This document shows positions 31,597 to 43,058 of a DNA stretch of 64,000 nt, piece after piece. The notes beneath the pieces were generated by a model. That model searched no databases. It was not told where the DNA came from and saw only the letters and a program-made list of their open reading frames with translations. Made by a program: the position numbers and the translations under genes. The DNA comes from Emergomyces orientalis (taxonomy: Eukaryota > Ascomycota > Eurotiomycetes > Onygenales > Ajellomycetaceae): positions 1 through 64,000 of the forward strand of contig MOWL01000093.1 in assembly GCA_002110485.1 (NCBI GenBank), in the 5' to 3' direction. Numbering within the stretch: position 1 is the first letter of the stretch; the number at the start of each line of letters is the position of its first letter.

Positions 31597-32652
31597 TCAA
31601 TCTTCCCAAATAGTTTCAAGATCCAGATCTTGTCTCCCTTCCGCCCCACAGACGCTCCAGCGTTTCCTCTTATCTGCTCGACCACCACCGTAGGAACCAA
31701 GCCCTCCAAATCGTGGATTACCCAGCGGGCTCGAAGAGCTGGAAACATCAATAGCGCTCCGTCGTCGATTGAAATCTTTGCTGGCAGCGGCTTCGTCGGC
31801 TTTATCTGCTGCAGCTTTCAGTATGGCAATTTGATCGGCTTCGATGGCGGCAGCTTCTGCGTCGGGTATATCTGGTATGGTTTCTAGAGAGGATATGCTG
31901 GGGCTTCGCGAACGTATACTTGATGGCGTCGAGGGCACTGAGGAAGTAGAGGAAAAAGAGTAGGCTGGGTATGATTCGTTAAACTTTGTGGGGAAAACTA
32001 CTGGGGAGGATTGGGCTGAGATTGGACTGCTGTTGCCCGGATGGAGAGGTGATGAGGGCCGTCGTCGACTTGTGCGGGGAAATGTATTTTGGACTCCAGG
32101 TGATAACGGCGACGAGGGAGGTACATCCAATTGAATCTTTCTCGACCTAGGAGTAGCCTGAAGCTCTGGATGCTCAGCTATGGTTTCTGATATATTCAAG
32201 GTACTTATGCTCGGATATGAGCTGTCTTCCACCGAAACGCGGAGGGGGCTTTGACGCCTCAGCGACGAGTCTTGAGGACTGGAGGGCCGTCCTGGGCTCC
32301 CAGTGAATGCGTATCGACCGCGCGAGTCCGGTCCGGGCGAGGAGTGGGCACGAGCCATGGATGGAGCGCCCGGGCTCGCCAGAGATCGGGAGCGAAGATG
32401 TGTTTTGCCCAGAGAAGAATACGGCTTCGGGATGATATTTAGGGTTGGAGGAAGGGTCAAGGGTGCTGTCTTCATCTTCGTTACAGTAGTAGTGACATCG
32501 GTTTTCACATTCGTTTCCGTTGTTAGGCTTTGAAATGTCGAGGGATGGGTAAAGCCGCCGTTCGTGGAGGGTTCTGCTGCATATTCATCCGCATACTCGG
32601 GAGGGCTGGGAGGAAGCATAGTGTCCTCTGGAGCCAGCAGAGACGAAGACAT
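31597..32652 (-). CDS. Conserved basic proline-rich protein, about 351 aa
   Basis: Function unknown. A single exon starting at ATG 32652 (MSSSLLAPEDTML). The protein is rich in Ser, Pro and Arg with many SP/TP sites (SPGPDSRGRYAF, PRTSRRRPSSPL) and is probably disordered through residue ~270. An Ala-rich helix (AEAAAIEADQIAILKAAADK) then precedes a conserved-looking basic C-terminus, KRKRWSVCGAEGRQDLDLET, ending in WED. That C-terminal signature is what I associate with filamentous-fungal proteins annotated simply as basic proline-rich. The density of proline-directed sites suggests regulation by kinases; this is inference. Confidence 0.8.
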   Translation of the reverse strand: MSSSLLAPEDTMLPPSPPEYADEYAAEPSTNGGFTHPSTFQSLTTETNVKTDVTTTVTKMKTAPLTLPPTLNIIPKPYSSLGKTHLRSRSLASPGAPSMARAHSSPGPDSRGRYAFTGSPGRPSSPQDSSLRRQSPLRVSVEDSSYPSISTLNISETIAEHPELQATPRSRKIQLDVPPSSPLSPGVQNTFPRTSRRRPSSPLHPGNSSPISAQSSPVVFPTKFNESYPAYSFSSTSSVPSTPSSIRSRSPSISSLETIPDIPDAEAAAIEADQIAILKAAADKADEAAASKDFNRRRSAIDVSSSSSPLGNPRFGGLGSYGGGRADKRKRWSVCGAEGRQDLDLETIWED

Positions 32653-35649
32653 GATGCCTTGAGACAAAACAAAAATGAAGAAAAGAAAAAAAAGGTGAAG
32701 GGAGGAAAAAGGCGTTGTAGGAGAACGTGTGAATCAAAAGCTGCAGATCACGGATGCATGCTTGGTATAAGAAGGGAAGAGAGTCGTGGGGGAGCAATTG
32801 CGAGCTCGCGGTCGGGCTGGTTGCAAACCGTTGCGTGTTGTAAACAATAAATGCCCAGCAAAGGCGATCCCCAAACACTGGTCCGGCCTGTAGTTTCAAG
32901 TAGAGATCTTTGATATTTGCCAGCAGCTAGCCGAGAATTCAGGGGAGGGGGAGGGTTTTTTTAAACAGGCGGGAAACGAGGAGCGGACGGAGCGGGAAAT
33001 AGTGTTGGGGCTTGAGGAGAGGTGATAGCAAGGCAATGAACCAACTGCATGCAAGAAAATCACGTCCAGTGGCCAGCCATGAATGTGTGATAAGGGACGT
33101 ACACGTACAAGCAGCAGACCAAGGGAAGAAAAGGCGAGATATTTGCCTATCTCAACGATAAAAGGGGAGGGGATGTGGTTGGGAAGAGATGAAATATATC
33201 ATAATATTAATACGTTCGGCGGCTGATACGGTAATAAAGGAGGCTGCGGGCGGGAACAGAGTGGGTGGCGCTTGGCGGGCTGTAATGACACGTACGGTAC
33301 GCTGCAGGGTCTGGCGGGAGGGGGTTGGGACTATTACGATTGGCTGTGGTGGCGTGCATGTGCCTGTATGTATGTAATGGTGCGGTACTGGGTCTGACTG
33401 TACGCTAGGAAATTAACGCACTCACTTGATGTGCATATCAAGCATCAATAACCAACACATTTGATATTCTTGATATTTTGTGATATTTCCGTGATGATTA
33501 CATCTTCATATTGCTTCTTCATTAATTTCCATTTCATGTTTTGTTATCTCCCTTTGCCTGCAATGTTGATTTGTCTATTATCTGCACCAGCCAGCTTCCA
33601 CCAACTCCCCTTTCATGCGTACACCTACTCTCAATATCCCTTCCACTTTATACAGATAACGCCCCCCATCGAATCGCTTTTCTCAACCAGACTTAGAATG
33701 CCTTCATTCAGAAGTTCTGGTCTGTCACCATGGGAGCGGCGTCTGCATAAGATGTTCCCCGCCCAATAAGCAGGTTCGTCAATCATGCATGGCTCTTTGT
33801 GTCAAATCGTCTTCTAGAACATCACTCGCACTAGTATGCTCCCTGCACCTGCAGACTGCGGGCCCACAGCTCTCCTTGCGTCGCTGGCAGGCTGGCGAGA
33901 TAAAATAGGCAAATCAGAAGTAGAGAATTGATATTCTACTGCTGATTCGGTTAGAAGGAGTCGAGATCAAAAGGCTTCAGTGCCCAAACTTAATCGTTTT
34001 GATTAAACACGCCGCTTGCAGATCTCCGCGTAACAGAAAATAAACTAAAAATGCCGCACTAACACAAATAGCCATCAGCCTATATAAAAGCACATTTGTG
34101 TTGTTCTTCTGGAAAGGAAAAAGAAGAACTAGGGGTATGAAACTCGTCGGGGAGGAAGCAATCCGCGAGATGAGGGCAAGGGGATAAAGAAGAAACTCTG
34201 CTGGTTGTTTTGCATGTGCTGATTGAAAATTTCCGATTTTTCGGAAGGCATATAAAACACGAAACCAAATATTCATATGAGCGGCATCATCACCGTCTTT
34301 GGAAGAGATATGGAACATATGGAACACTTTGAAACAATCCTAAGGAAATTATTCGCGTCAGGTTGCGACACACTCTAGCCTTTTCATGCGCGCTTGTGCC
34401 TATGAAACCTCTTACCCTTCTCCCTCCATTTCATCGCTTCGATGAATTTTGGTGGTTTTATGCCGAAAATTTCCGTATTGAAATATTTCGTTAGGCCAAA
34501 AAAAGGGCATCCTCGTGTTTTCAGTCAGTCAGTGGAATTCGTCCAACACTTAAGAAGCGTTGCCGTTGTCCAAATATTTGGATCATGAAAATGTTTCTCA
34601 CGAAGCTGGAATATCGCGGATATCTACCTGCACACCCGCAATTTGTGTCTGGGTTGGTTTAACTTGATATACCCGCCGCCATTCAAACTGTACCACCTAA
34701 ACCCGATGGTACAAGTATCAAGTCTAACGCTGGGTGTGATAAGAATATCTGCATATTGGCGCAGTTGCCGACATTGGGTCTTAATTGAAATGAGTCGAAG
34801 GTACAACGGTTAACTTCCGCACATTCTGCAAGACCAAGACCATATAGGAAGGAAACATGCGTACATGGTATAGCTGCAAACGCGCCATTACTCACCGAGA
34901 TGAAGTATGGATATGGAAAATGGAGGAAAGAAGGTCGGACGCTTCAATACATTGTGGGTCAGTTTCGAACTGATTTGTGCCAGCTTTGGAACCAGCCTAC
35001 GCCTGCATCTGCAAACGCGGGTTAGTTGATCCTGGTATTTATCCTAATATGGATGCTCTGCGGTTCCCCTCTGCTGGTTTCTAATAATGACTGCTTTATG
35101 CGCTAGCTATGAATTGACGATTCATCAGGGCAACTGACTAGTATTCTGGAAGGTTGACTCACGACTGCCATGCTACGAAAATCACTGTATATGTTTTACA
35201 TAGATTGCGCTGGGGGGAAACTCATCAAGCAATGTAGTGGCGGGGGATATATGTTGTTGTTTAAATGGGCCTTTGCTCATGGAGAGTGCCCGGCGGAGTC
35301 GATGAGGGTCCTTCAATCTTCGAAATGCTGTTTCGATACAAAATTTAAATAGTATATCAGCTGGGAAAATCTGGAATTAAATCAAATCAAATCAACTATT
35401 CCCCCTGTTTGAGCCAAGTCGATATATTTTCCGCGGCAGTCCATAGTCAAGCCTTAATTAGATCTCTGCGGTGGGTTCGCGGCTATTCGGGGACTAGCGC
35501 GAACCAGCCGCAACCTTATCTCGCGATCTGGCGCTTAACTCCCCATTTGCTGCATATCCCATGCACGTCACCCAGCTCCAGCAATCCAACATCAACATCA
35601 ACATGCGACAGAAACGCCTATGACGTGACATTGATTACTATTCCTCTGT
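32653..35649. other. 3-kb intergenic region between divergently transcribed genes
   Basis: No gene, tRNA or known repeat is visible over 3 kb, long for this window. The left part is the promoter of the proline-rich protein gene. Open frames of up to 116 codons around 33,980-34,327 are low in protein-like composition. A TGACGTGACA (CRE-like) sequence lies near 35,620, about 30 bp before the uve1 start. Confidence 0.5.
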
Positions 35650-37973
35650 ATGATGTCAGGGTTTGTCGCCCTGCACTCAAAGTATGCCCTTCAGACTACC
35701 GTCTCCATTAGACGGTTCGCCCCCGCCGCCTCTCTCAGTAGACGCCGCCCCGCAAAACAGGCTTTCGTACGGTGTCTCGCAACCAGACATGGCCGCCCAG
35801 CCGCCTCATCACAAAGTTTTCCCCATGCGCCGCGCACAGCAATCCTTTGCCAAAGATCAACCGCCTTGATGGTTTTTGCGTGGAGAGTGAACTTTCCTAT
35901 GCTACATACTTCGAGCCAAACAGCGCAGGGGGCGGGGGTTGCGCAACCCGTGGCAGCTTCTCAGGGACCATTGATCGATGAGATCGAAGGGACTATGCCA
36001 GACTCATCGCTCTCCGATGCGCCGATTGATATCGAAACCCCAGTTTCTGAAGCTAAACGCTCATCAACAGGCGCCAGCAAGAACCTCACTACTACAATCT
36101 TCGATCCAGAAGCTAATGCCGATATCCCCGCTGACATAGAGGAGGTTAAAGAGGCGCTCGCGCGACCTCCGCCAGTTAACAGCAGCTATCTACCTCTTCC
36201 ATGGAAAGGCCGGTTAGGATATGTAAGTTACCCGTACCATTGACTACCATTAAAAAGCTCTTACCCTAAACCAAACGCAGGCTTGCCTCAACACCTACCT
36301 GCGTACCTCCAACCCGCCCGTCTTCTGTGCGCGCACCTGTCGCATATCCTCAATTCTTGAAAACCGCCATCCGCTCCAAGACTCTACCCAACCCGCCCAC
36401 CGGACCAAAAACCGGCCCGATCTCCAGCAGCCACCAGATATCGAGCGCGGATTGGCATATGTGCAGGCCCTGGGCCTCGCGAATGCGCGCGATATTGTCA
36501 AAATACTCCGGTGGAATGAGCGCTATGGGATTAGGTTTATGCGGCTTTCGAGCGAGATGTTTCCCTTTGCGAGCCATGCGGAGCATGGGTATAGGTTGGA
36601 GCCGTTTGCAGCTGACGTGCTGGCGGAGGCGGGCAGAGTTGCGGCAGAATTGGGGCATCGGTTGACGGTCCACCCAGGGCAGGTATGATATCTTTGTCTC
36701 TCATTCTTTGACAATATTGAAAATATATTAATTTTAATCAATAAAGTTTACGCAGTTGGCCTCGCCGCGGTCGACTGTTACCGAAAACTCCGTCCGAGAT
36801 CTCGAGTATCATGCTGAAATGTTGCGGTTGCTAAAATTGCCGCCGCAGCAGGATCGGGATGCCGTCATGATCCTTCATATGGGCGGAGTCTTTGGCGATA
36901 AGCAAGCAACCCTTGACCGTTTTCGGAAAACATATAGGACGCTATCGGGCGACATCAAGAATCGTCTCGTCCTGGAGAACGACGACGTGAGCTGGACTGT
37001 ACACGACTTGCTACCCATCTGCGAGGAGTTGAACATCCCTCTTGTACTCGATTACCATCATCATAATATAAACTTTGATGCAGACAAGATCCGCGAGGGG
37101 ACACTGGATATCATGAAGCTCTACGACCGTATCACCGCTACCTGGACGAGAAAGGGAATCACACAGAAAATGCACTATTCTGAGCAAACACCGTCCGCTA
37201 TTACGAAGAAGCAACGACGCAAACATAATACCCGCGTCCACATGCTACCACCCTGCGATCCTACCATGGATCTAATGATTGAAGCTAAGGATAAAGAACA
37301 GGCTGTCTTTGAACTTATGAGGACATATAAGCTTCCCGGCTTTGAGAAGATTAATGATATTATACCTTTCATGCGCACGGATGATAATAAGGTTAGGAAG
37401 GGTGGGAGGACGAAGACGAAGAAAACGACCGGGACGAGGAAGAAGCCATCCCCCTCCTCCAAACAGCAGGGCGCTGTAGAGTCGGACCATAATGATAATA
37501 TTAATGAGGATGAGATAGTCTCCGCGATTATTCCGGAGGAGGAAGTTGGCATGGGCGGGCCGGAAGGCCGCGTCTACTGGCCTCCCGGCATGGAACAATG
37601 GTTACAGCCAGAGAAACGTGCGACCAAGCCTGAGATGGCAGAGATTATCGTGGCCAAGAGCAGTAGTGCCAGCGGCAGTAATACATTGACTGCGACAACG
37701 ACAACGGCGACGCCGCGAAAAAGGGGGAGGCCCGGCAGAAATGCAGATTCTACGGCGGCTGCAAAACCCGCCGTGGAACAGCCAGTTGTCACAACACGGC
37801 GGAGAGTTACAAAGGCTGATACTCTATCCTCTAGTAGTAGCGGGAGCAGCGAAAACGAAGCCGCTGTTGATCAGGCTATTGCGGAAAAGAAGGCTGCGGC
37901 ACGGACGGCTACCCGTACGTCAGGGAGGACCCGGGGAAAGAAGGTTGATTATGAAGAAGAGGAGTCTGTCTAA
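35650..37973 (+). CDS. uve1: UV-damage endonuclease UvdE/Uve1, about 733 aa
   Basis: It nicks DNA 5' to UV photoproducts and other lesions, starting an alternative excision repair route in nucleus and mitochondria. Exons 35650-36222, 36281-36682 and 36747-37973 join in phase 0 at both introns (GTAAGT and GTATGA donors; CGCAG and AAAG acceptors). Residues 1-190 are basic and Arg/Ser-rich, compatible with mitochondrial import. The TIM-barrel nuclease begins with GRLGYACLNTYLR. It continues with RFMRLSSEMFPFASH, HRLTVHPGQFTQLASPR, VMILHMGGVFGDK, RLVLENDDVSWTVHDLLP and LVLDYHHHNINF; the His, Glu and Asp metal ligands of the family are therefore present. TRVHMLPPCDPTMDLMIEAK closes the domain. The C-terminal ~190 residues are basic, with KKRGRP-like AT-hook character (TPRKRGRPGRN), probably nuclear targeting or DNA binding. 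The start at the first of two adjacent ATGs is assumed. Confidence 0.95.
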
Positions 37974-39144
37974 CATACTGGAGCCCGCGGATAGGTTCCA
38001 TGTTAGCATTTCGGGAGAAGCTATGTAGTAAAATAGTGTAGGGATATTCTTCGGGTTGGTTATGTACGGGGAGGGACAATAGTATACCATATTCACTTCA
38101 TCACGGAGGGGTTAAATGTAATATATACTAGTGTGGAGGAAATGTTGATAATATATAGAAATAATAATGTTTTAGAAAACCAAGGGCGATTCTCATTTTA
38201 TATTTTATTCCATAACATTTTGTTCCGTAGCTTTTTGTTTCAACCGCTGCTCTACATTTGTTCGATCCGCGCATGGTCTGATTTGGACTTATTCGATGCG
38301 TGGTTGTTTTTTACTATGGCTCCATTTTTTACGCGGCAACGAGCAAAACTTCTCATTTAACAGGCTCTAGTAGAGGGTAGAATAATCGGAAATGCCAGTG
38401 TGTTTTCGCTTTACTCGCTCATGTTCTTCTCCCTTTCTTATTTTAGTTCATTTTATTTTTTTTATTTTTGGTCATCTAATCCCCTTGTTGTTTTTCTACT
38501 CCGAGGCTGCAGTGTTCCTTTCCACCAAGCTCCGATCACCGCAAAGACCAACATTCAACATCAATCATCCAACAGGTCACACAAACCCATAACTACCTCT
38601 TCGCAACACACAGAGCTCCCACCCTCTGAATTGATTCCTGTTTAATCTTTATTTGTTCATCGAAACTACCTGCGCGCTGGCTCGCCCACCTTTCACCCGT
38701 CCGCGGCTTCACTCCCCCAAGAGTGGCCTCCGACTCCGTACCACCCTCACATTCTTCCGCTATCTCTTCCCACACACCCGCCAGCGTCTTCGAGCCAGAT
38801 TCCTAGACTTTCGCCACGATATACTCCCGGCCTTTCGACAGCGGACGCATCTGCGGATCTATCGGGCAATTGCTGATAGACAGCGGGTGAGACATCGACG
38901 CCCCCAGCATCACATAGACTACGTTGATTCTACCGCTGCTGCTATTACTGCAGGCAATAAAAGGAAGACCGGTTTACTATCATATTTGTTCGCTAAACAG
39001 AAGGCTGGGAAAGGGATTGAGTTTGGACGCAGAGTTAAAGGGACTACTGCGAGTCGTTCCCACATTACCTTTGATTATCACAGCAACAGACCCGTGCTAG
39101 GCGCCGTTAGTAGGCGCTCGAAAGATGCAGAGGGTGGAGACCGG
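37974..39144. other. uve1 3' region and app1 leader, with a probable leader intron and uORF
   Basis: AT-rich 3' flank up to about 38,500. A good intron signature (GTGAGA at 38887, CTGCAG ending at 38953) lies in the app1 leader. The first ATG after it, at 39125, opens a seven-codon uORF whose TGA overlaps the app1 ATG at 39145. The app1 frame itself is open from 38653 but has no ATG before 39145. Confidence 0.55.
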
Positions 39145-41793
39145 ATGACAACACCACAGTCAGGGTCTCTGGGCCCGTACAGGGCTGATTCTACAAGTGA
39201 TGCTGGTTCCATATATGGATATGGGTCCGGGCAAGAGGGTGGAGGTCGCGAGCGGGGAACTCGCAGGAAGAAGGTATACGGTTATTTGAAGGCGGCGAAC
39301 GAGTTACGACAGGCTTATTCAGCACAGTGGGCGCAAAGGACTCAAGAGTATGATGATGATACGCGTGACACGCCCGGTGGATTTCCAGACGTTGAGACGG
39401 CAAGGTACGCGGATGAGGAAATGGTTTTGTTCCCCAGTTACGGGCGGAGACATGTAAGGAAGAGGCCAGAGGTTGATTATAGAGATTTGGGACCGGAGTC
39501 GTGGACAGACCCTGACGATGCCCAGTCAATGGGGAATATGGAGTTCTGGAGAAAGGAGTGGGAAAAGTATGAGCAGGATAATGCGATTGTGGATGTTGAT
39601 GTGAGAGGGTGGATATACGCGCCTCATCGGGGGCCGATGAATCGAAAAAATCGGATTCTGATATCCCTTGCTAGACGGCTGAGTGGGATCCCGGCTCCAA
39701 ACACGGTTGCTACGGAGAACAGGCCATCGTCGGTCTTAGTGAATGAGGAAGCAGTTGTCGACAAACAAGAGCAGTCGATTATTCGTAAAGCTGAGAGAGA
39801 TGCGGACTCTGAATGGCGGGCTAATGCTGGACGTGAAACCTTATCATCCACGCCTGATATCGATCAAAATTCATATTACAACAACCAGGATGAAATAGCA
39901 GCTGCAAACGCGCAACTTATGGAGCGGCTTCGTCCCTTTTTGACAAACCCCATTGTCAGCGTGCCCATTACGGTCTTCTTTTTTGACGAGAAGAACAGCC
40001 AGTCGCGAACTGTTTCGACGAATGATGGCGGACACTTTTCAATTCGTGCAGCCCTCGACTTTGTCCCCACTCATATCCGGGTGCTGGCTTCAGAGAATTT
40101 GTCTGCGACAGAGGAGGTGAAAATCATCGAACCAACGGGAATTAGCTTGATCAGTGACATTGATGATACTATCAAACATTCCGCAATTGCAAGCGGTGCG
40201 AAAGAGATCTTCCGGAATACTTTCGTACGCAATCTTGCGGACCTAACCGTTCTTGGTGTGAAAGAATGGTATTCACAACTAGCTAAAATGGGAGTGAGAG
40301 TACATTACGTCTCTAATTCTCCATGGCAACTGTATCCCTTACTTAAGAGCTATTTTAACTTGGCTGGTCTTCCACCTGGATCGTTTCATTTGAAACAGTA
40401 CTCAGGGATGCTGCAAGGTATTTTCGAGCCTACCGCGGAGAAAAAGAGGCCGACACTTGAAAGAATCATGCTTGATTTTCCTGATCGCAGGTTCATCCTC
40501 GTGGGAGATAGTGGAGAGGCAGATCTGGAAATTTATACAGAATTAGTACTTGCAAACCCAGGGAAAATACTTGGTATATTCATTCGAGACGTGACAACAC
40601 CCCCGACCCATAACTTTTTCGATCAATCTGTTACTCATTTCGAAAGCCCGCCGTCTCGAACTCTCACCGATGGGCCTCCCCCCCCTCTGGGGAATTCAGG
40701 CGATCTTGAGACGCGTCGACCTAGTTTGCCACCCCGTAACTATCTTGAACGGAAAGAGCCGGCGAAAAGCGAGGTTGTTATAGCTTCGGGTGATCTTATT
40801 GATTTGAGTACCGAGGAGGAGCCTTCTACAACGAATAAGAGTGAAACGGCTAAGGCGCCGTCTAACAATCGGCAAACACCACCCACAAGGCCTTCCAAAC
40901 CTGCAGCTCTTCGGAGCGGCGCTGTCGAAGTGGATGGAGACAATTATAAAGACACAGCGTCGTCCAGTATTAGACGGAAACCCGCCCCACCCCTCCCAGA
41001 GAAGCCTCGAAATTTATCCTCTTCGCAATCGCAGGGACAATCTGATACCGCTCCTTTTTCTATCCGTTCAGCACAGACATTCCATCCTGCCGGACCGCAA
41101 TCACTAAATCGTTCTTCAACGAACCAGTCGTTCAATAATAGTAGTGGTAATAATCACGCTGCTGGTAACGAGGAGAGCTACGCAGCCACGGTCCGAGATA
41201 AGGTTACAAATATATACAACCAACTACCATCCGTGCGATCGTACTGGGAGAGTATTCCCATCAGTCACTCTCCTTCTTCCACGAACCAAGCCCAATCCTC
41301 TCACCTAACAGCCAAAGAGCTACCCCCACCACTTCCCCCGCCCCGCCGGAGCACAACTCAGTCCCTTTCGAAACAAAGCACATCAATGAACCAAGTCACC
41401 CAATACCCCTCAGGCACCGCTCAAGACCCACGTTATAGTAACATATCCCTCTCCCCATCCCCTTCCTCCTCCTCCCTATCAGGCACCGCCCCTCCCACAC
41501 GCATAACAACAAACATACCTTCACAACACCCACAATCATCATCCCTTTACTCATACCCAAACTCATCGAAATCATCGTCGTCAATCGCCCCTGCTCTCGG
41601 GCCCGCACCGGCGACAGCAGCGGCACCCAATAAGCGCGAGGAAATGTGGAGACGTCGCTGGGCGAGGGCGAAGGAAATTTTGGATCAGCATGGGGTTGTG
41701 TTGATGACTTGGAGGGTTGGGGAGGATGTTCAGGATGTTTGTGTGAGATTGGTGGAGAGGGCGGAGAAGGAAGGGAGGGAGGGGGTGTGGTAA
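39145..41793 (+). CDS. app1: App1-like phosphatidate phosphatase (actin patch protein), about 882 aa from first ATG
   Basis: App1 dephosphorylates phosphatidic acid at cortical actin patches during endocytosis. The frame contains KKVYGYLKAANELRQAYSAQ, then AVVDVDVRGWIYAPHRG, a beta-rich region (SVPITVFFFDEKNSQSRTVS), and the HAD-type catalytic motif ISDIDDTIKHSAI (DxDxT, about residue 337). HYVSNSPWQLYPLL, FHLKQYSG and RRFILVGDSGEADLEIY complete the conserved App1/Lipin-like phosphatase. The C-terminal ~350 residues are Pro/Ser-rich with SH3-ligand motifs (KPAPPLPEKPR, ELPPPLPPPRR), as in yeast App1, and end in a short helical domain (RRRWARAKEILDQHGVVLMT). The frame is open for 164 codons upstream of the first ATG with protein-like content (KRKTGLLSYLFAKQKAGKG), so a non-AUG or undetected upstream start is possible. 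Confidence 0.88.
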   Translation: MTTPQSGSLGPYRADSTSDAGSIYGYGSGQEGGGRERGTRRKKVYGYLKAANELRQAYSAQWAQRTQEYDDDTRDTPGGFPDVETARYADEEMVLFPSYGRRHVRKRPEVDYRDLGPESWTDPDDAQSMGNMEFWRKEWEKYEQDNAIVDVDVRGWIYAPHRGPMNRKNRILISLARRLSGIPAPNTVATENRPSSVLVNEEAVVDKQEQSIIRKAERDADSEWRANAGRETLSSTPDIDQNSYYNNQDEIAAANAQLMERLRPFLTNPIVSVPITVFFFDEKNSQSRTVSTNDGGHFSIRAALDFVPTHIRVLASENLSATEEVKIIEPTGISLISDIDDTIKHSAIASGAKEIFRNTFVRNLADLTVLGVKEWYSQLAKMGVRVHYVSNSPWQLYPLLKSYFNLAGLPPGSFHLKQYSGMLQGIFEPTAEKKRPTLERIMLDFPDRRFILVGDSGEADLEIYTELVLANPGKILGIFIRDVTTPPTHNFFDQSVTHFESPPSRTLTDGPPPPLGNSGDLETRRPSLPPRNYLERKEPAKSEVVIASGDLIDLSTEEEPSTTNKSETAKAPSNNRQTPPTRPSKPAALRSGAVEVDGDNYKDTASSSIRRKPAPPLPEKPRNLSSSQSQGQSDTAPFSIRSAQTFHPAGPQSLNRSSTNQSFNNSSGNNHAAGNEESYAATVRDKVTNIYNQLPSVRSYWESIPISHSPSSTNQAQSSHLTAKELPPPLPPPRRSTTQSLSKQSTSMNQVTQYPSGTAQDPRYSNISLSPSPSSSSLSGTAPPTRITTNIPSQHPQSSSLYSYPNSSKSSSSIAPALGPAPATAAAPNKREEMWRRRWARAKEILDQHGVVLMTWRVGEDVQDVCVRLVERAEKEGREGVW

Positions 41794-43058
41794 GCCATAG
41801 CCAGATGGGACGGGATGGGATAATTACCAGACACGTTATTATTGCATAAGCACGTCTTGGTGGGGAAGGATGGGCGGCTGGAAAGGAAGAGCATTATTTA
41901 GGGATGATTGGCTTCATAACGAATGGTAATAATGGCATTTGACGTTTCTGTAAAAAGGTATATATCCCTGGAAAGGTGGATAGAGGAACCGATGAGGAAT
42001 GAATACGATAACCTTTCATCAGTCCTATTCCGCCTCTATGAACTGCATTTTATCTACTTTTCACCCTATTCCCGGTTGGTTCGCACCAGCAGCTCGTGAG
42101 TTACTCCTTGGTTTCAGCATAACCGTGGAAAATTGACTATAAATAACAAATGTCATCTATATATATATCTTATATTAGTCCGTGGCGCATTAGTTTAAAA
42201 TACTTGAAAGGAAAGCTTTTTCTGTCACAGAAGTAGAACCAAACCCGGTCAGCTCAAAGCAGACTACATACAACTTCATATAAGGAAGGTGCACCTCTTC
42301 ACATGTTTCAACCATGCTCTTCCGTCCCCTTCCCTTCATTTACAAGGCAGTTTTGGAGAAAGCGGAACGGGGAACTAACGGGGTAGATAGAGGAGGGCAA
42401 GCTAACGGCGGATTATCTGGCTCTAGGAGGATTCAGGATATGGAATTTGCAAAATAAAACATACATGCATACATTCGTACATACATACATACAAACAAAA
42501 CATGGGCTGTATTTTTTTTTCCCTTCATTTTTGCAGTCTCAGGGAAAGGGGGAGAACAACAAGCCATTCGACGATATTGGAGGTGAGAACGGGTAAGAGT
42601 AGGACTAATGGAAAATAAAAGCCGGAAAAGGAAATGAGCAGTAGCAGTAGGAAGAGGAATAGGAAAGCCAAAATCAGAAATTGAATAAAATAGACCCGGA
42701 AAAATTTAGAAACGAGCACCTGAGGTCAAGACAGTACACCCAACAAATACATAGCAATCTGGTGTATTATCTTCCGATATCAATTAGTAGGAAGGTGAAA
42801 GGGAAAAGCAATATAGAAGGCAGAAGAAGTAAATTAACTTGAAGATGGCAGATCCATTTTTTTCGACATACTGGCCAGCTTTATTCAGAGGGTCGGGGAT
42901 GGGAGTGGACAAGATAAGTGGATAGAGTGAAATTTTTATGTGGATCTGCGAGAAAGACATAATACACAAAATAGATTGAATCTAATTGTAGTGTAATGGT
43001 AAAAGTATGTCAAAACTTAGAAACCATGGTAATCATGGGTATATAACCTCCTTAGAGC
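41794..43058. other. Convergent 3' region between app1 and the sugar transporter
   Basis: AT-rich with short ATAC/CATA repeats (about 42460-42495) and purine-rich tracts. Nothing else recognised. Confidence 0.5.

Noticed and set aside
33461..33769. 102-codon hydrophobic frame
   Set aside because: Hydrophobicity comes from T-rich DNA; no gene structure around it.
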